Assembly: GCA_029379385.1 (NCBI GenBank)
Contig: CM055606.1
Span: 2,728,001-2,792,000, forward strand
DNA length: 64,000 nucleotides
From: Quillaja saponaria
Lineage: Eukaryota; Streptophyta; Magnoliopsida; Fabales; Quillajaceae
Direction: 5' to 3'
Under the pieces are notes generated by a model. That model saw only the letters and a list, made by a program, of their open reading frames with translations, ran no database searches and was not told where the DNA came from. This document shows positions 1 through 11,780 of the stretch, piece after piece. Both the position numbers and the translations under genes were made by a program. How positions within the stretch are numbered: the first letter of the stretch is position 1; the number at the start of each line of letters is the position of its first letter.

Positions 1-1507
1 TGTGAAGTAACTTTTGGTTCTTCAGAGTTCTGCACACATTGAAGGAGGTGAGACAGAGTTAGATCCTATGTTATAGTTTCTTGGGTGTCCTCAAATTAGA
101 TGGGTCATTTCTTACAGAATGGATTGTATAGTTTCGATTCCTCTTTTAGCCTCTCTTTTTTGTTTAATATTAAAAGTCAAGGATGAGAAAATTTCAGGAA
201 AAAAAGCTTATGTATTTGCTTGATTTCTGTCACTCAAACTTATAAATCTGAGAACTTATTCTTTCCCTTGATGGACACTTCCCTGCAATTGTTTATGAAT
301 TTATATTCCATCAATTTGTGAGAATGAGTACTAGCAGTGGCTCTGATTGACCTATATCGATATGCCATTTAAAATGGGAGCCTCTTTCCCCTTTTTGGCT
401 ATAGGGAGCCAGCTTCAAAGGCACCTTGTTAAGGGTGGTCAAAGTACAACTAGAAAAGAAAAAATATTCATATGGACTCATTCTTGTTTCTGACTGTTGC
501 TCTCAAGTCTTAATGAAAAAAAAAAGTTTCTTATGTGTCCTATATAATTTGGCTGTGCATGTCTAATTGGCTAATCAAATTAAATGTATAGGAATTATAC
601 TCAGCCATTTTGCTTTCCTAAGCCTTTTCTGCTTTCTGCTTCTTAGGATTTTCAGAAGGCAGAAATAATATATTTATTGTGTGAGATTTTTCCATTTGTT
701 CGCAAGTGAACGTCACCATCCATTTTTCCATCTAAAAATTTGGACTCGACTCTAATATCATCTCTGAGCTCAATATACGATCTGCATGGGGACATGCATG
801 TGTGTTTTTCTGGATAATCACATATAATAGTAAAATTTCCTTCCCCTGTATGATAACTCCAACATGGAACTTAGATGAATAATGTCACAAAGTAGAAGTA
901 AATATGAGTAAGTATTATAATCTTCAGGAAGGGGCATGTATCCAAGTTACCATGTATTGAGGGCCAAAATATCTTTGTAATTGAGAAAGGTTTTAGAAAA
1001 CCACATTGGATCATCTTATTAGGTATTAGATTTAACAAAATAAACATAGATATAAGTTTTAGATTGAGTAACGATCTTGAAAGTTTGGAATTTATACTAG
1101 CTCAATACATATAGAGTTAAGGATGTACTTTAAAGTTTTGATGATACTAGAGTAATTACTTACTTTGCCATGAGTTTCCTGTTTATATCATTCCATTTAT
1201 TCTGAGTACTGATTGGCTGTTACCTGATAACCGAAAGAACCTGGCTCCAAAACACTTTGGACATGGCAAGGCAAAATGAGAGAGAAGAAAAAACACAAAT
1301 CCAATTATTTCCTTGAAAAAGAAGTGGGACTTATTTATTACTTGATTTACTATTGTCGAGGAATACCTTCCTGCTCCATGGGAAGCCTCATCAGATGATT
1401 TATCTTAGGAGTGTTAATAGAGCTCAAATTCCGGTGCCTCATTAAAATATAACAGGGATCAAATTGTTCCTGCGACAGTCATATTAATAGTGCTATGTCC
1501 TTTGCAG
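1..1507 (+). other. Intron sequence upstream of a POLAR-like terminal exon
   Basis: AT-rich, stop-laden sequence with no ORF I can assign to a protein. It ends in a splice acceptor (tgctatgtcctttgcag, AG at 1506-1507) directly before the coding exon at 1508. I read it as the last intron of the gene whose earlier exons lie left of the window. A small unrecognised exon inside it cannot be excluded. Confidence 0.55.
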
Positions 1508-2281
1508 CTTGACCCAGACTTTGTGGCAGATTTTGCTCAGGGCGAGTTTCAAGCTGATATGGTCTCAGGAAAAGCCATTGCCTGTAAATCAAATGACTTT
1601 CCTGGTGACACCTCTACACCTTACTCTGGAAATTATGCAGTTTCACCTCATGAATTGAATCTGCGTCTTCATGAAGTTATCAAATCAAGACTTGAGGAGC
1701 GTGTGAAAGATCTTGAGATCACCCTTCTAAATAGCCAGAGGAAATTGCAGCTCATGGAATCAGAAGATAAGAATCATTGTTGGAGGAATTTCTCGAGATA
1801 TGTCCCTGGATCTCCCTCTACTGCAGAGACCCAAATTGCCAAAGACTCTGATTTAGTTATGAATTTATCAGGTGAAGCTCTAGCTGCATACGATGAGGCT
1901 TATGAAGAATTAATAAAGACGGATGAGTCAGAGGATGATACCCCATTGGGAATCAATGATAATGACAATAACTTGAGCCTATACTTGCATGATCGGCATA
2001 AATTAGGCAGTCAAAATGATGAAGAAAATGGCTCCCTGTATTACTTGACAGTTAATGCAGATGATATGTCAAGTGATCTTTACTCTAACAAGTTGAGAAT
2101 GTTGGATAGACAAACCAAAATTGCTTGTGAATTTAATGTCACTGGAGGTGAAAATAGTGATTGTGAGAATGATTTGGAAAGGCAGTTGATAGAACAAATT
2201 GTTGAAAGAACCAAGAGAGGTTCTCCTGTTGTTCTGAATGCTGAGAGGATATTGTTTTCCATGGATGAAGATGAGCATTGA
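1508..2281 (+). CDS. POLAR-like protein, C-terminal exon (partial)
   Basis: This is the final coding exon, about 257 residues, opening in phase 0 after the acceptor at 1507 and ending in TGA at 2279-2281. The best landmark is HELNLRLHEVIKSRLEERVK followed by DLE and LNSQRKLQLME, a coiled-coil segment typical of POLAR (POLAR LOCALIZATION DURING ASYMMETRIC DIVISION AND REDISTRIBUTION) and its paralogues. The rest is acidic and Ser/Asn/Asp-rich and ends in DEDEH. POLAR in Arabidopsis is a polarly localised scaffold in the stomatal lineage; a role here is inference from family membership. There is no ATG that could start the exon as an independent gene, so the N-terminus lies upstream of the window. 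POLAR versus a POLAR-like paralogue cannot be decided from this exon. Confidence 0.7.
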   Translation, partial: LDPDFVADFAQGEFQADMVSGKAIACKSNDFPGDTSTPYSGNYAVSPHELNLRLHEVIKSRLEERVKDLEITLLNSQRKLQLMESEDKNHCWRNFSRYVPGSPSTAETQIAKDSDLVMNLSGEALAAYDEAYEELIKTDESEDDTPLGINDNDNNLSLYLHDRHKLGSQNDEENGSLYYLTVNADDMSSDLYSNKLRMLDRQTKIACEFNVTGGENSDCENDLERQLIEQIVERTKRGSPVVLNAERILFSMDEDEH

Positions 2282-3223
2282 TTTGAAACATTTTTGTTGT
2301 GTACAGAAGTACAGCAATATAGTCTTTTTGTTTTTCAATCAATATTATGTTCTTTTTTCTTTCTAGGAATTCTTTCAACGTCAATGTTTTTTCAGTCAAG
2401 ATCAACAGTACCAGTTGAAATCTGGCTATAAGTACACGAGTGATGAAATTAGAATAGATTCGAATAATACACTACTCAGATTGAAGTGTGAATACTCATT
2501 GTAATCTAAATTGAAATTCCAATGATATTTTATACATTTGATTTTTTTTATTATTTTTTTTAAGAGCATGTATCTGGCAAAATGTGACACCCAAGTGCTA
2601 GAAATTACTTCCTTTTTTTTTTTTTGGTACAATGGAAGAAGCTAGCAAATGCTAGACATCCCTAAGTTCCTTGGCAAATCAACGAGCAAAATCAGTGCAC
2701 TTTTGCCACTATAATTTGAATTTGAATTTTAAATTTAAGTAAAAACTACATCAACCATATTTAATTTAAAAATCACCCCTTCAACATCCATACATGTTTA
2801 GTTTTTCATCAAGCTTGAATTAGTAAAATCAGAAGCGAATCATTTTTGGATTTTCATTTCAACCAGACCACATCAACCAACATTACTCACAGAAGTTGAT
2901 TGGGCAGGAAGTTCACAATCAGTTTCAGGATCTTAAGTTTCATCATCTGTCATTTTCAGACAAACGGTTCAAAATTGACCGGTACCACTCCATAAACATG
3001 TTCTAAACAAATATGAAGTGTGATCACTTCTAATATTATGATAAAAGAAAAATGGAAGCATTATTACAGGGTGAAGTAGGGAAGACTGGACACACTTGAC
3101 AGCTCATCATACTCAAGTTCACAGTGCCATATCCAACACAAATAAAACAAGAAAGTTCCAAGGGGAATGGTAAGAGGTTTGTAGAAAAAGAAAAAACGTC
3201 TACTAGTAGCTCCAATATATTAT
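2282..3223. other. Convergent intergenic region between POLAR-like and GR-RBP genes
   Basis: It holds the 3'UTRs of the two convergent genes. A pyrimidine tract ending in ctttctag at 2350-2367 could be an acceptor of a 3'UTR intron. A T-run lies at 2611-2625. No further coding sequence is seen. Confidence 0.5.
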
Positions 3224-5721
3224 TTAAGCCCTTTTGGCAAAATCACCAGTCTCATCATCGTCATCCCTAAAATTTCCTTCTGAGGGATCCAACTTCAAAT
3301 ATCCATCATCTTGACCTGTTTTGCTACTGCCGTTGCTATCCAATTGATCACTGCCACCTTGTTCACTAGGAAAACTGCTGCCAGCACCTGCACCACCACT
3401 ATTAAAGATATCACCAATACTTCCTCCATCAGCACCAGCACCGGCATAGCCATCAGAGCCACCAAGACCAGCACCACTATCAATGCCTCCACCACCACCA
3501 CCAGAAAGACCATAATTCCCACTGTTACCACCATAACCACCACTCCCGCTATTGTAGGTGTTTTCACTAGCATAGTTACCAGGATTGCCAAAGCTATCAT
3601 TACTTCCACCATAATTGCCACTAGTGGCACCAGTTCCAAAGTTGTTGCCACCATAATTACTGTTATATGCTCCTCCACCTGAATAGTTATCGCCAGCTCC
3701 TGTGCCTCCATAATTGCTACCATAACTGCCCCTGTTGTATCCACCACCACCATAACCTCCTCCAGAATTGCCCCCGTAGGCCCCACTGCCACCAAAGCCA
3801 CCTCCACCACCAGCACCCCAAGAGGGAGCGTTACCATAGCCGCCGCCACCTCCACCGAAGCCACGAGTCCTATCATTAGCATAATTCACTCTAACTCGGC
3901 GGCCATCAAGGTCCTAAGAGAAAGGTCATAGCCCAAACAGAATGAAGCATTAATTACAACAAGCACAAGAATAACAGTCAAATAAAGTTATGTAACGTGG
4001 ATCAAAATAGGTCAAATGTCATAATGTAATAACCAAGTCCAGAAAATCCCAAGATCCTAGCAATTAACAGGAAGGAATAATATAGAAATTCTTATAACAC
4101 AGACTCAATATAGAACACTTATTAATAGTAAAATTCAACAAATATATCTTAAAACTATACAAAATTACCACTGACACCATCTACAATTAGTTCCAATTTC
4201 TGTTTTGATCAAACAAGGGAAAGCCCTATGGAATATGCATCCAAAGGATACAGCCATTTTTCTCTTTCCCGGGCATTTTCCAAATTCAGAAGATTGTAAA
4301 ATCTGAATTATCTAATAGACTAATACGACACTTTAAGGAAACTGTATATTATTCATTTCATATTAGTAGACTAAAACTTTTTGGGCCATTTACTAATAAA
4401 ACATGTTGAATTATCTAATAGACTAATACTACACTTCAAGGAAACTGTATATTATTCATTTCATATTAGTAGGACTAAAAATTTTTGGGCAATTTACTAA
4501 TAAAATATGTTGATAATCAAGGTAGCAGTAGAAAAGTTGTGGGTGCCATGTAATGATGGTAGGAGATAATAGTGGCAGCCATAGCTGTGGCAGATAGGTG
4601 AAGGACGTTGACCCGTAGACACAACAACATAAAAAATTTAGAAATCTCAATAAAAGTCTGATAGGTATTTCTACTCCCAATAAAAAGTTGTAAGTAATGT
4701 AAATCAAAGGATAGAGGCCACCCATGAAAAGACATTATCTAAACCAAATTGCTGCAAATCAAACATGTTCAAGTAACACAAGTTTCATTGACATAAAATA
4801 TGTGCATTTCTAATATTCAACATATTCATCATAATCAAATCAACACTGTCACTACACAAGATTCTAAACGGTCAGTTTTTGATATTAAAAAAAAAAAAAC
4901 TACCTGCCCATCTAAAGCTTGAACGGCACTTGTAGCCTCCTCGGCAGAAGTAAAAGTTATAAAGCCAAACCCTCTGGATCTACCAGTTTCTCGGTCCACT
5001 ATTACTCTTGCTACAATAGATGCAAAATTAAACATTAGCTACTGCCACATTTAAAGATACTATCATCTATGACTTGGCAAAAATTCAAGGGTAAAATATG
5101 TTCTGATGAGTAAAAAGATGAGACTCCCAATCCTAATAGTCCACAGCCACCAAAGCTTATCTCCAATGCAGTCAAATCATGATGAGAACCATATCAAACA
5201 AATAAATTTCTGAAGAAAATTTTCAGCATGAAACTTACAACACAAGTATAAACTTAGTACATCATAGGTATAAGTGGGCAGAAAATCTATGGAAACTTCC
5301 CTTGGTACTTTGAAAAACAAAGCTCTTTGCCACTTTGTTTATTTAAAATAAAAAATAAAAGAATCTCAGCCTGTTTATGCCGACATTGTATGGAACTCAA
5401 TACGATGCCTAATATCTAACTTCTTACCATCAACAACTTCACCATATTTTGCAAAAGCTTCCCTCAAACTTTGCTCATCAGTGGAATATGATATACCTGC
5501 AATAGATTAGTTTGAGATAGCTTGATACAAATTACAAAATAATGAAAACTGAGTCATGAAAGCAACAAAATATGCAACTCAGGTGCACCTCCGATGAATA
5601 GTTTAGAAGATGACATGCACCGTACAGCTTGAAACATAGATGGAGTTAAACGCAGTTCTGAACTGATCTTCCTGCTTGCCGTCTGCCTTAATATATTCCC
5701 CACCTTACTGAAGAAAGCCAT
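3224..5721 (-). CDS. Mitochondrial-type glycine-rich RNA-binding protein (single RRM)
   Basis: Four coding exons on the minus strand: 5589-5721, 5428-5496, 4904-5010 and 3224-3913. They join to 999 nt, 332 aa, with canonical GT-AG borders and exact frame closure. The N-terminus ([20 protein letters not shown]) is basic and Ser/Arg-rich like a mitochondrial presequence. The RRM spans about residues 39-125, with RNP2 (KLFIGG) split by intron 1 and RNP1 (RGFGFITF) in exon 3. From about residue 130 a GGYGG/NYGG-rich tail runs for 160 residues, and the protein ends in an acidic D-rich stretch. Relatives (plant RBG/GR-RBP and ORRM-type proteins) bind RNA, and several assist C-to-U editing in mitochondria. 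The organelle assignment is inferred from the N-terminus. Long ORFs on the opposite strand at 3311-3879 are shadows of the Gly codons. Confidence 0.9.
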
Positions 5722-5730
5722 TGCTGTAAC

Positions 5731-6364
5731 CTGATGAAAAGCACAAAATCTATTATAAGTGTTGGTTATATGTTTTTTTTTCCTACACACCTAAATAAAA
5801 ATGACTAAAAGAAGAAATGGATATTCCAACACTTAATCTATTCCTGGATTTAGAAAAGTTTCGTGGAAAGATCTTAATCCTCACACTGAAAACAATCAAC
5901 TTCTGATATAGAAATCATGTCCACATTCTTAGACAAGAATAAACCACTTCAATGAACTATTACACATACTTGATAAGCACAGAAAAGAAAAGCGTAAAAT
6001 TTATATCTCATATATAACCAAAGGAAAAGAAAAAAGAATTTTTCAGAAATAATTTTAACAAAATCTAGATATTCAGAAAGAAAATATTCAAAATTTTCAT
6101 TTCTCATTGTCCTCCACTTTTGCAGCAATCAAAAGAGCTCGACATGCCAAAAAAATCAAAAACACACGAAAAGATGCATAAATAACCTTAAATGATATGT
6201 CAAACATGTGAAAGCAAAAATTTCTACCCTAGATAACCCTCCAAGGGGCCAAATGAAAAAGGGTTGCAGAATCAAAGAAAACTTCAAACAAAAAATTGCA
6301 GCGAAAAAAAAAAGAAAACATAAGCATCAGAAGCAAAAAACCAACATGATGCTTCAGAGAGTAC
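5731..6364 (-). other. 5'UTR intron of the glycine-rich RNA-binding protein gene
   Basis: On the minus strand a donor (GAAAG|GTACTC, exon end 6365) and an acceptor (CATCAG|GTTACAGCA, exon start 5730) frame a 634-nt intron lying 9 nt before the ATG. Leader introns in this position are common in highly expressed RRM genes. The leader exon is roughly 6365-6420. This is inferred from consensus only. Confidence 0.5.
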
Positions 6365-6399
6365 CTTTCACTTCAGTCTTTCTTTGTTCTCCGAGACTA

Positions 6400-6408
6400 A
6401 AACCCTAA
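6400..6408 (+). promoter_or_regulatory. Telo-box (aaaccctaa) in the leader of the GR-RBP gene
   Basis: An exact AAACCCTAA lies in the putative first exon or core promoter of the minus-strand gene, 680 bp before its ATG. Telo-boxes are common near the start sites of plant translation and RNA-metabolism genes expressed in dividing cells. A TATATA on the minus strand at 6491-6496 could be the matching TATA box. Confidence 0.45.
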
Positions 6409-6499
6409 GAACTCCACCTTGTTTCGAAGATGGATTTTTGTATGTTCAATGTTGTGATGCCTGTGGGACTAAAAGGTTTTGGTTGAAGGATATATACCG

Positions 6500-7119
6500 T
6501 AGATTTTTAGTGAAGGATTTAAAGCCGTTGGATTTGACTATCTTTCCTTTATTGCCAAAATAATATTCTTATAATTTGTTAAATGTTAAATGACCTTTAT
6601 ACCCTTTCAAACTGTTTCTTTTTCTCTTTTTCACAAAGACCCTTTTAAATTGTCAATTTAACTTTTTTAACTTTATTATTTTCCTTTTGATTCAAATGGA
6701 CAGATTTTTATACTTTATTTTACAAACAAACCCGATCTCATTTTCTCTCCAAAAAGAATTACAATGTGTTTTAAAAAAAATAAAGAAATAAATTTAATAG
6801 TCACTTTTTAAATGATAATTTTAATTAAGCTCAGTATGGTTTTATTTAATTCTTATTGAAATGTGAGGTGCTTGTGTATAGGTTAAAACTTAATTATGAT
6901 TTTTTGCAGTACTTAAGTGCATTATTATGATTTTTTATTTTACATTTTATATTGTAAAAGTTACAAAATTTTAGATGAGGGGTTCATCTGAAATTACAAA
7001 ATTTACATTTCGCCCCAATATGAATATTATTTTATCCTTTTGCCTTTTTGTCATCAAGAAGCCAAAACTTGCGACCAGGAGACTTGACTCTTGAATTTGC
7101 TTTGTCTTCGTGTTCTCCG
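6500..7119. other. Divergent promoter region between GR-RBP and presenilin
   Basis: 620 bp of AT-rich DNA between two divergently transcribed genes. I see no ORF, no clear repeat and no strong motif. In-frame sequence upstream of the presenilin ATG (7048-7119) is open but starts with TTG and shows no family similarity, so I count it as 5'UTR. Confidence 0.5.
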
Positions 7120-8454
7120 ATGGCCCAAAATCAAAGGGCTGCTAGTATTCTTGAATTCCTTGGAGAAGAAATTATTAGAATCGTTACCCCAGTATCAATC
7201 TGCATGTTTATGGTAGTCATTTTGGTCTCAATCCTCAATCCCAGCTCTTCATCTTCTTCAGCATCGATTACCCCCATAGCCACTATAGCATATGAAGAAA
7301 CCAGCTCAGACACTTCTTGGAACAAATTGATAGGTGCCCTTTTGAACTCACTTGTTTTTGTGGTAGTAGTCACTGTTGTCACATTCGTTTTGGTGCTTCT
7401 TTTCTATTTTAGATGCACCAAGTTCTTGAGTCTATATATGGGTTTCTCTGCTTTTGTTGTCTTGGGATTCTTGGGTGGTGAAATTGCACTTTTATTGCTT
7501 GAATATTTTAATGTTCCTCTTGATTGCATCACATTTTCGGTGATTTTGTTTAATTTTGCTGCTGTTGGTGTATTGGCTGTATTTATGTCAAAAATAGCAA
7601 TCTTTGTTACACAAGGGTACTTGGTTGTTATTGGAATGTTGGTTGCATATTGGTTTACCCTGTTACCTGAATGGACCACCTGGGGGCTACTGGTTGCCAT
7701 GGCATTGTATGACCTTGCTGCTGTTTTATTGCCCTTTGGGCCACTAAAGCTTTTGGTGGAGCTTGCAATAACAAGGGATGAAGATATTCCAGCATTGGTT
7801 TATGAGGCTAGGCCAGTGACTTATGATGATTCTGCTCCAAGGGATAGTGTAGCTCAGAGGAGGGTATGGAGAGAGAGGAGGGATGAGCCTTCAAATTTTG
7901 AATCCAATTCCAATTTAAATGTTGATTCTGCATTGGGTGACAATTTGAACAGTGTGTCTGAGTCCAATCTGAATGAAAATACTGTTCCAGTTTCAAATCC
8001 TAATCCCAGTACCTTCCAAAGCAGCCGGAATGACACAAGTTTGGTTAGAGCTGAAGAGGGACGGGTTCAAGACGCTGATGCAGAGCTTTCTGCTCCTTTG
8101 ATCAATCATAGAATGAATGTCCAAGGACAAGTCCATGCAGTTTCAAATGAAAGTTTGATGTTGGAGGGAATTGGATTGGGATCCTCCGGTGCAATCAAGT
8201 TGGGCTTAGGAGACTTCATCTTCTATAGTGTTTTGGTTGGAAGGGCAGCAATGTATGATTTTATGACAGTGTATGCATGTTATCTTGCTATAGTGGCTGG
8301 TCTGGGAATCACCTTGATGCTTTTGGCATTATATCAGAAAGCTTTGCCTGCTCTTCCAGTGTCAGTAGCAATGGGAGTGTTGTTTTATTTCTTGACACGG
8401 TTCTTACTTGAAGTATTTGTGGTACAATGTTCCTTGAACCTCTTGATGTTCTAG
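7120..8454 (+). CDS. Presenilin (GxGD aspartyl protease, gamma-secretase catalytic subunit)
   Basis: An intronless gene of 444 aa. Presenilin is the intramembrane aspartyl protease of gamma-secretase. Both catalytic aspartates are present: D198 in MALYDLAAVLLPFGPLKLLVE (the YD motif) and D365 in GLGDFIFYSVLVG (the GLGD motif). The PAL motif is at 410-412 (PALP). Hydrophobic segments fit nine membrane spans: about 19-40, 77-97, 105-129, 136-157, 162-180, 186-210, 361-377, 383-404 and 412-436. Between the two catalytic halves lies a hydrophilic loop (about 219-358) rich in Asn, Ser and Glu. I start at ATG 7120 because the upstream in-frame codons begin with TTG. Plant presenilins are usually intronless and near this length. 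Plant roles are less clear than in animals and may include non-proteolytic functions. Confidence 0.96.
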   Translation: MAQNQRAASILEFLGEEIIRIVTPVSICMFMVVILVSILNPSSSSSSASITPIATIAYEETSSDTSWNKLIGALLNSLVFVVVVTVVTFVLVLLFYFRCTKFLSLYMGFSAFVVLGFLGGEIALLLLEYFNVPLDCITFSVILFNFAAVGVLAVFMSKIAIFVTQGYLVVIGMLVAYWFTLLPEWTTWGLLVAMALYDLAAVLLPFGPLKLLVELAITRDEDIPALVYEARPVTYDDSAPRDSVAQRRVWRERRDEPSNFESNSNLNVDSALGDNLNSVSESNLNENTVPVSNPNPSTFQSSRNDTSLVRAEEGRVQDADAELSAPLINHRMNVQGQVHAVSNESLMLEGIGLGSSGAIKLGLGDFIFYSVLVGRAAMYDFMTVYACYLAIVAGLGITLMLLALYQKALPALPVSVAMGVLFYFLTRFLLEVFVVQCSLNLLMF

Positions 8455-9689
8455 AAATTATGTTATTCGAGTTTGGTACTTGCCAATGCTGTTTACAAAT
8501 TGCTAAGATTATTGTTGCCCCTCATACTTAAATTCTCCCAAGCCCCATATTTTCATTCTTAATTTAACTAGCTGTCTCAAAGTGTGTTATTCTTTTCCTT
8601 AATAACTAATAAACATCTAAAATCTATCAGGTTTAGAGGAATTGTCTCATCCTGCACTTCAATCGATATCATTATGCTACACCAAAGACATACCGCTTTT
8701 GATTAATATGTGGATGATGATTACTGTTTATTCCCATGGCTACTTTTCCCCGAGTGATTCTCTCTCTTCTACTCAAGCAGCCAAATGAGAATCTCCTGAG
8801 ATATGTCTTTGACTTGAATTTATTGGTATTTTCTCTTACAAAGCAGAAGATATTGTCTCCTGTGGATTCTTGACTTTACATTTGATTGTGATTATCACTC
8901 TCACTCTTACTCTTTTATTGTTGGCATATCCATGTTCTGATAATAAAGCTTTCTTGTTATAACAGCCTGTTGGAAAGCATCTCTTAATTCAATAATCTTG
9001 CCATCTAAACATTGACACTTTGAAATGCTTAACAAGTATAAAATGACATGACTAGAGGCTATTAAATTTTGTCTTCCAGGTCGACATTCCAAACAAAAAT
9101 TTCCCCATCAGAAAACATGGATGAACTTTCCCTAGTTTAAAGACCTTGTTGGCTTTTAAAAGAAATTAACACTTATCCGTGCAATGCACAGCCTAAAACT
9201 AGTAACACGCAGCTTAAAAACTAGTAACTGCATATATTCAAGACTCCATCTCTATGGTCACTGCTTTTGTTGTTCTATCCCTCTAAATACTTACCGCTGT
9301 CACCTTTTTTTTATCTTCAAAGCTAATTGCCCAGTCCTGTGCTGAAGAGAAAAGATATCCCAAAATAATTTGAACAGAACAAGGGCCGCATTCTCATCAA
9401 TCAAGATGAGACGATAGATATATTAGTATAAACTAATTATATTGACAATTATGAATCGATGTCGTTTCCTTTAGCAAAATAAAGAAGAGAAAATTAAGTC
9501 ATTTCATCTAGTCTAAGATGAGTTATCGTTGCTAGTTCCTTCCTTCTTATACTCTTTCTTAAACAACCAAGTTTCATTAGCACTCAATGGATTCTGTACT
9601 CACCCCTTCCTCTCTCACTGTCTTACTCGCCCACTGCTACAGTACTAGACTTCCAATGTACTCCACAGTCCACACACAAGACAGACTTT
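8455..9689. other. Intergenic region downstream of presenilin
   Basis: The presenilin 3'UTR probably runs to about 8620 (AATAAACATC at 8608). The rest is unique-looking AT-rich DNA with no supported gene. Short minus-strand ORFs here (for example 8907-9092) show no recognisable domain. Confidence 0.5.
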
Positions 9690-11780
9690 ATGCCCACCAA
9701 CAAAGCGAAGCTCCTCTGCAACTTCAATGGTGAGTTGACTTGCCAAATCAGAAAACTCAACTGCACAGGTAAAAATCACCCTCATTCCCATGGACCACCC
9801 GGTAAGTTTCGATGAGGGAAAGAAGCTGCACCTCGCCGATTTTGAGCTTCCACTGTGGATTTTGGTCTATTTATTTGGCAACTGTGTTGTCTTGTTCACA
9901 GGTGAGATGAGAGTCTACGTGGTTACTGATAAATTCCTGCAGAAAAAGTTTGAAAGAAAAGTAAAGACAAGAAAATGAAATTATTTGATGTTACATATAA
10001 TTTGGAATTCTGCTGCTTAACGAGTGAAATTTGTTTTGATTTATTGAAACAATTACATTTAGTTCAATTGCGGAGGTATGTTGCTATATCAAATTATTAT
10101 TGTGGGTTGTATATGGTTTGATGAGAGAAACCCACAAAAGTAACAGATGGAGTAAATGAAACTAAAGGATTATATACTGAGGGTTTTGGTTTTCCTATAA
10201 AATTGAAACTTTGTAGGTAAATGAGTGAAGCATTTACTTTTAAAGTACCATAGGGTGGACGGAAATCAGTAGGTATGATCAACTGGATGTACTTTTCAGG
10301 GTCTTATTGTATGTCTAGTTGCCGAAAGGTCGAAAAATGTTTGAAAGGAAAGAGAAGAAAATGTCATGATTTCTAAATGAAAAAAATGTCTTATGACAGT
10401 TGAACTGTTTTGAGTTTTGACAAAATTAAATCTTGCACTTACTTTTGACTCAGAATAAAAGTGAAGTCCTAGTTCATTCTAGTAAACAGTATTGAAAAGG
10501 AAAATAATTTCCAGTATCCTAGAAATAATACGAATAACTGAAATTTAATTAATCTGAAGTGTGCCTCAAACCATAGCAGAAAACTGGGCTTTAGGCCAAC
10601 TCCTACTCACAGCCTTGTGATGTGGGACAAATTTTTTCTTTCTTTTTTCTCCTTATCTGGTTAATTATAACTGAACATCCCAGGCAGTTGTAGTGTTCAC
10701 ACCTTCTCTGATTGCCGATGAATACTTTTAACATGTTAGCTTTTAATGTTATAAGAACTGGAGAAAACGGCTAAATATGATCTATTTTTCTTGGAAAGTT
10801 AATTGACGCAGCTATTGTTGTCTTTATAAAACTTCATGTTTACCCCTTATTTCATCTGTATCATTTCCCTTGCTTTCTTTACAACGGTTTACTTCTTGTT
10901 GTTGATCCATTGAAGCCTTAAAGGCAAATGACATAAATTTAGTACGAAGTATCAGCTATTGGTATAAATGCTTGAAAACATAGGGAAGGGAAAATAACAG
11001 ATAAGATATATAGTTAGTTCAAATGTTCAATTATAAATGCTCGAGGATGACCTCAGTTTACTAGGTATGGCCTATGGGAATACATGACTTATGCATTCTT
11101 TGTTGAACATAAATATATTTTGAGCAGACTTCGAATAGATTGTTTTTAATTAAGAGGAGTTGGCTACTTGGTTGTCTGGGTACTCTCTGTATGAACTATG
11201 TTTACTCTACCGCATAGTTGGTTGAGATTCCTCAGGCTTCTAAAGGCTTCTATGTATAGGACCAGCACAGAAATATCTGAATTGATCACTGGAAGAGATG
11301 GTCTGACTCTAGCTGTTGGTGAAGAATTCCCTGATGCAGAGGCATTTTGTCATTTGCTTAGCCATTGCTATTGCAATAAAGTTTGAGTTGACATTTATCA
11401 GATCTGACCAAGCTCGAGTAACTGCTAAATTTGCTGGAGGCGGATGTTCATGAGTGATTCGTGCATCTAAGCTCCCAGATGTTTGATGTGCTCCGAATAA
11501 AAACATTTAAGGAAGAACATTCTTTTGTTAGGTCAGAACAATCTAGTCATAGACTAGCTAGCATGAAATAGATCTTGAGTAGTGCATTGACTATGTACGA
11601 CAAAACTCAAAATATCAGTTATAAACCTAAGGAAATTATGAGCGACACTAAGGAAGAAGAATACACTGAGGGCCTAAGAAATGATATTTGGGATGCCAAT
11701 AAAGGAGATATGGTTCTTAATCAGGCTGAAGTTCATGGACTGCAAAATACCATTTTTGATGCATTGGGACAGTACTGAAG
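9690..11780 (+). pseudogene. Decayed MUSTANG/MuDR-like gene (PB1 fragment plus MuDR DNA-binding domain)
   Basis: Two pieces in the same order and strand fit the N-terminal half of a MUSTANG-like, MULE-derived gene. At 9690 an ATG opens MPTNKAKLLCNFNGE, resembling the first strand of a PB1 domain; a frame change after about 26 codons continues as VKITLIPMDHPVSFDEG. At 11275-11480 comes SELITGRDGLTLAVGEEFPD, then after a frameshift AIAIAIKFELTFIRSDQARV and TAKFAGGGCS, a stop where a Trp is expected, VIRASKLPDV, and another stop. A second frameshift gives IKTFKEEHSFVRSEQ, and ISYKPKEIMSDTKEE at 11610-11660. This is the MuDR-type zinc-binding DNA-binding domain. At least two frameshifts and three stops, and no catalytic DDE core, mark it as dead. 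The family call is from recalled similarity; the PB1 part is less certain than the MuDR part. Confidence 0.6.

Noticed and set aside
3311..3879. Two plus-strand ORFs opposite the glycine-rich RNA-binding protein (Thr-rich and His-rich)
   Set aside because: They mirror the GGN-rich codons of the minus-strand gene; no independent start context, no family similarity.
7048..7119. N-terminal extension of presenilin
   Set aside because: Begins with TTG, not ATG, and adds no family-like sequence before MAQNQRAAS.
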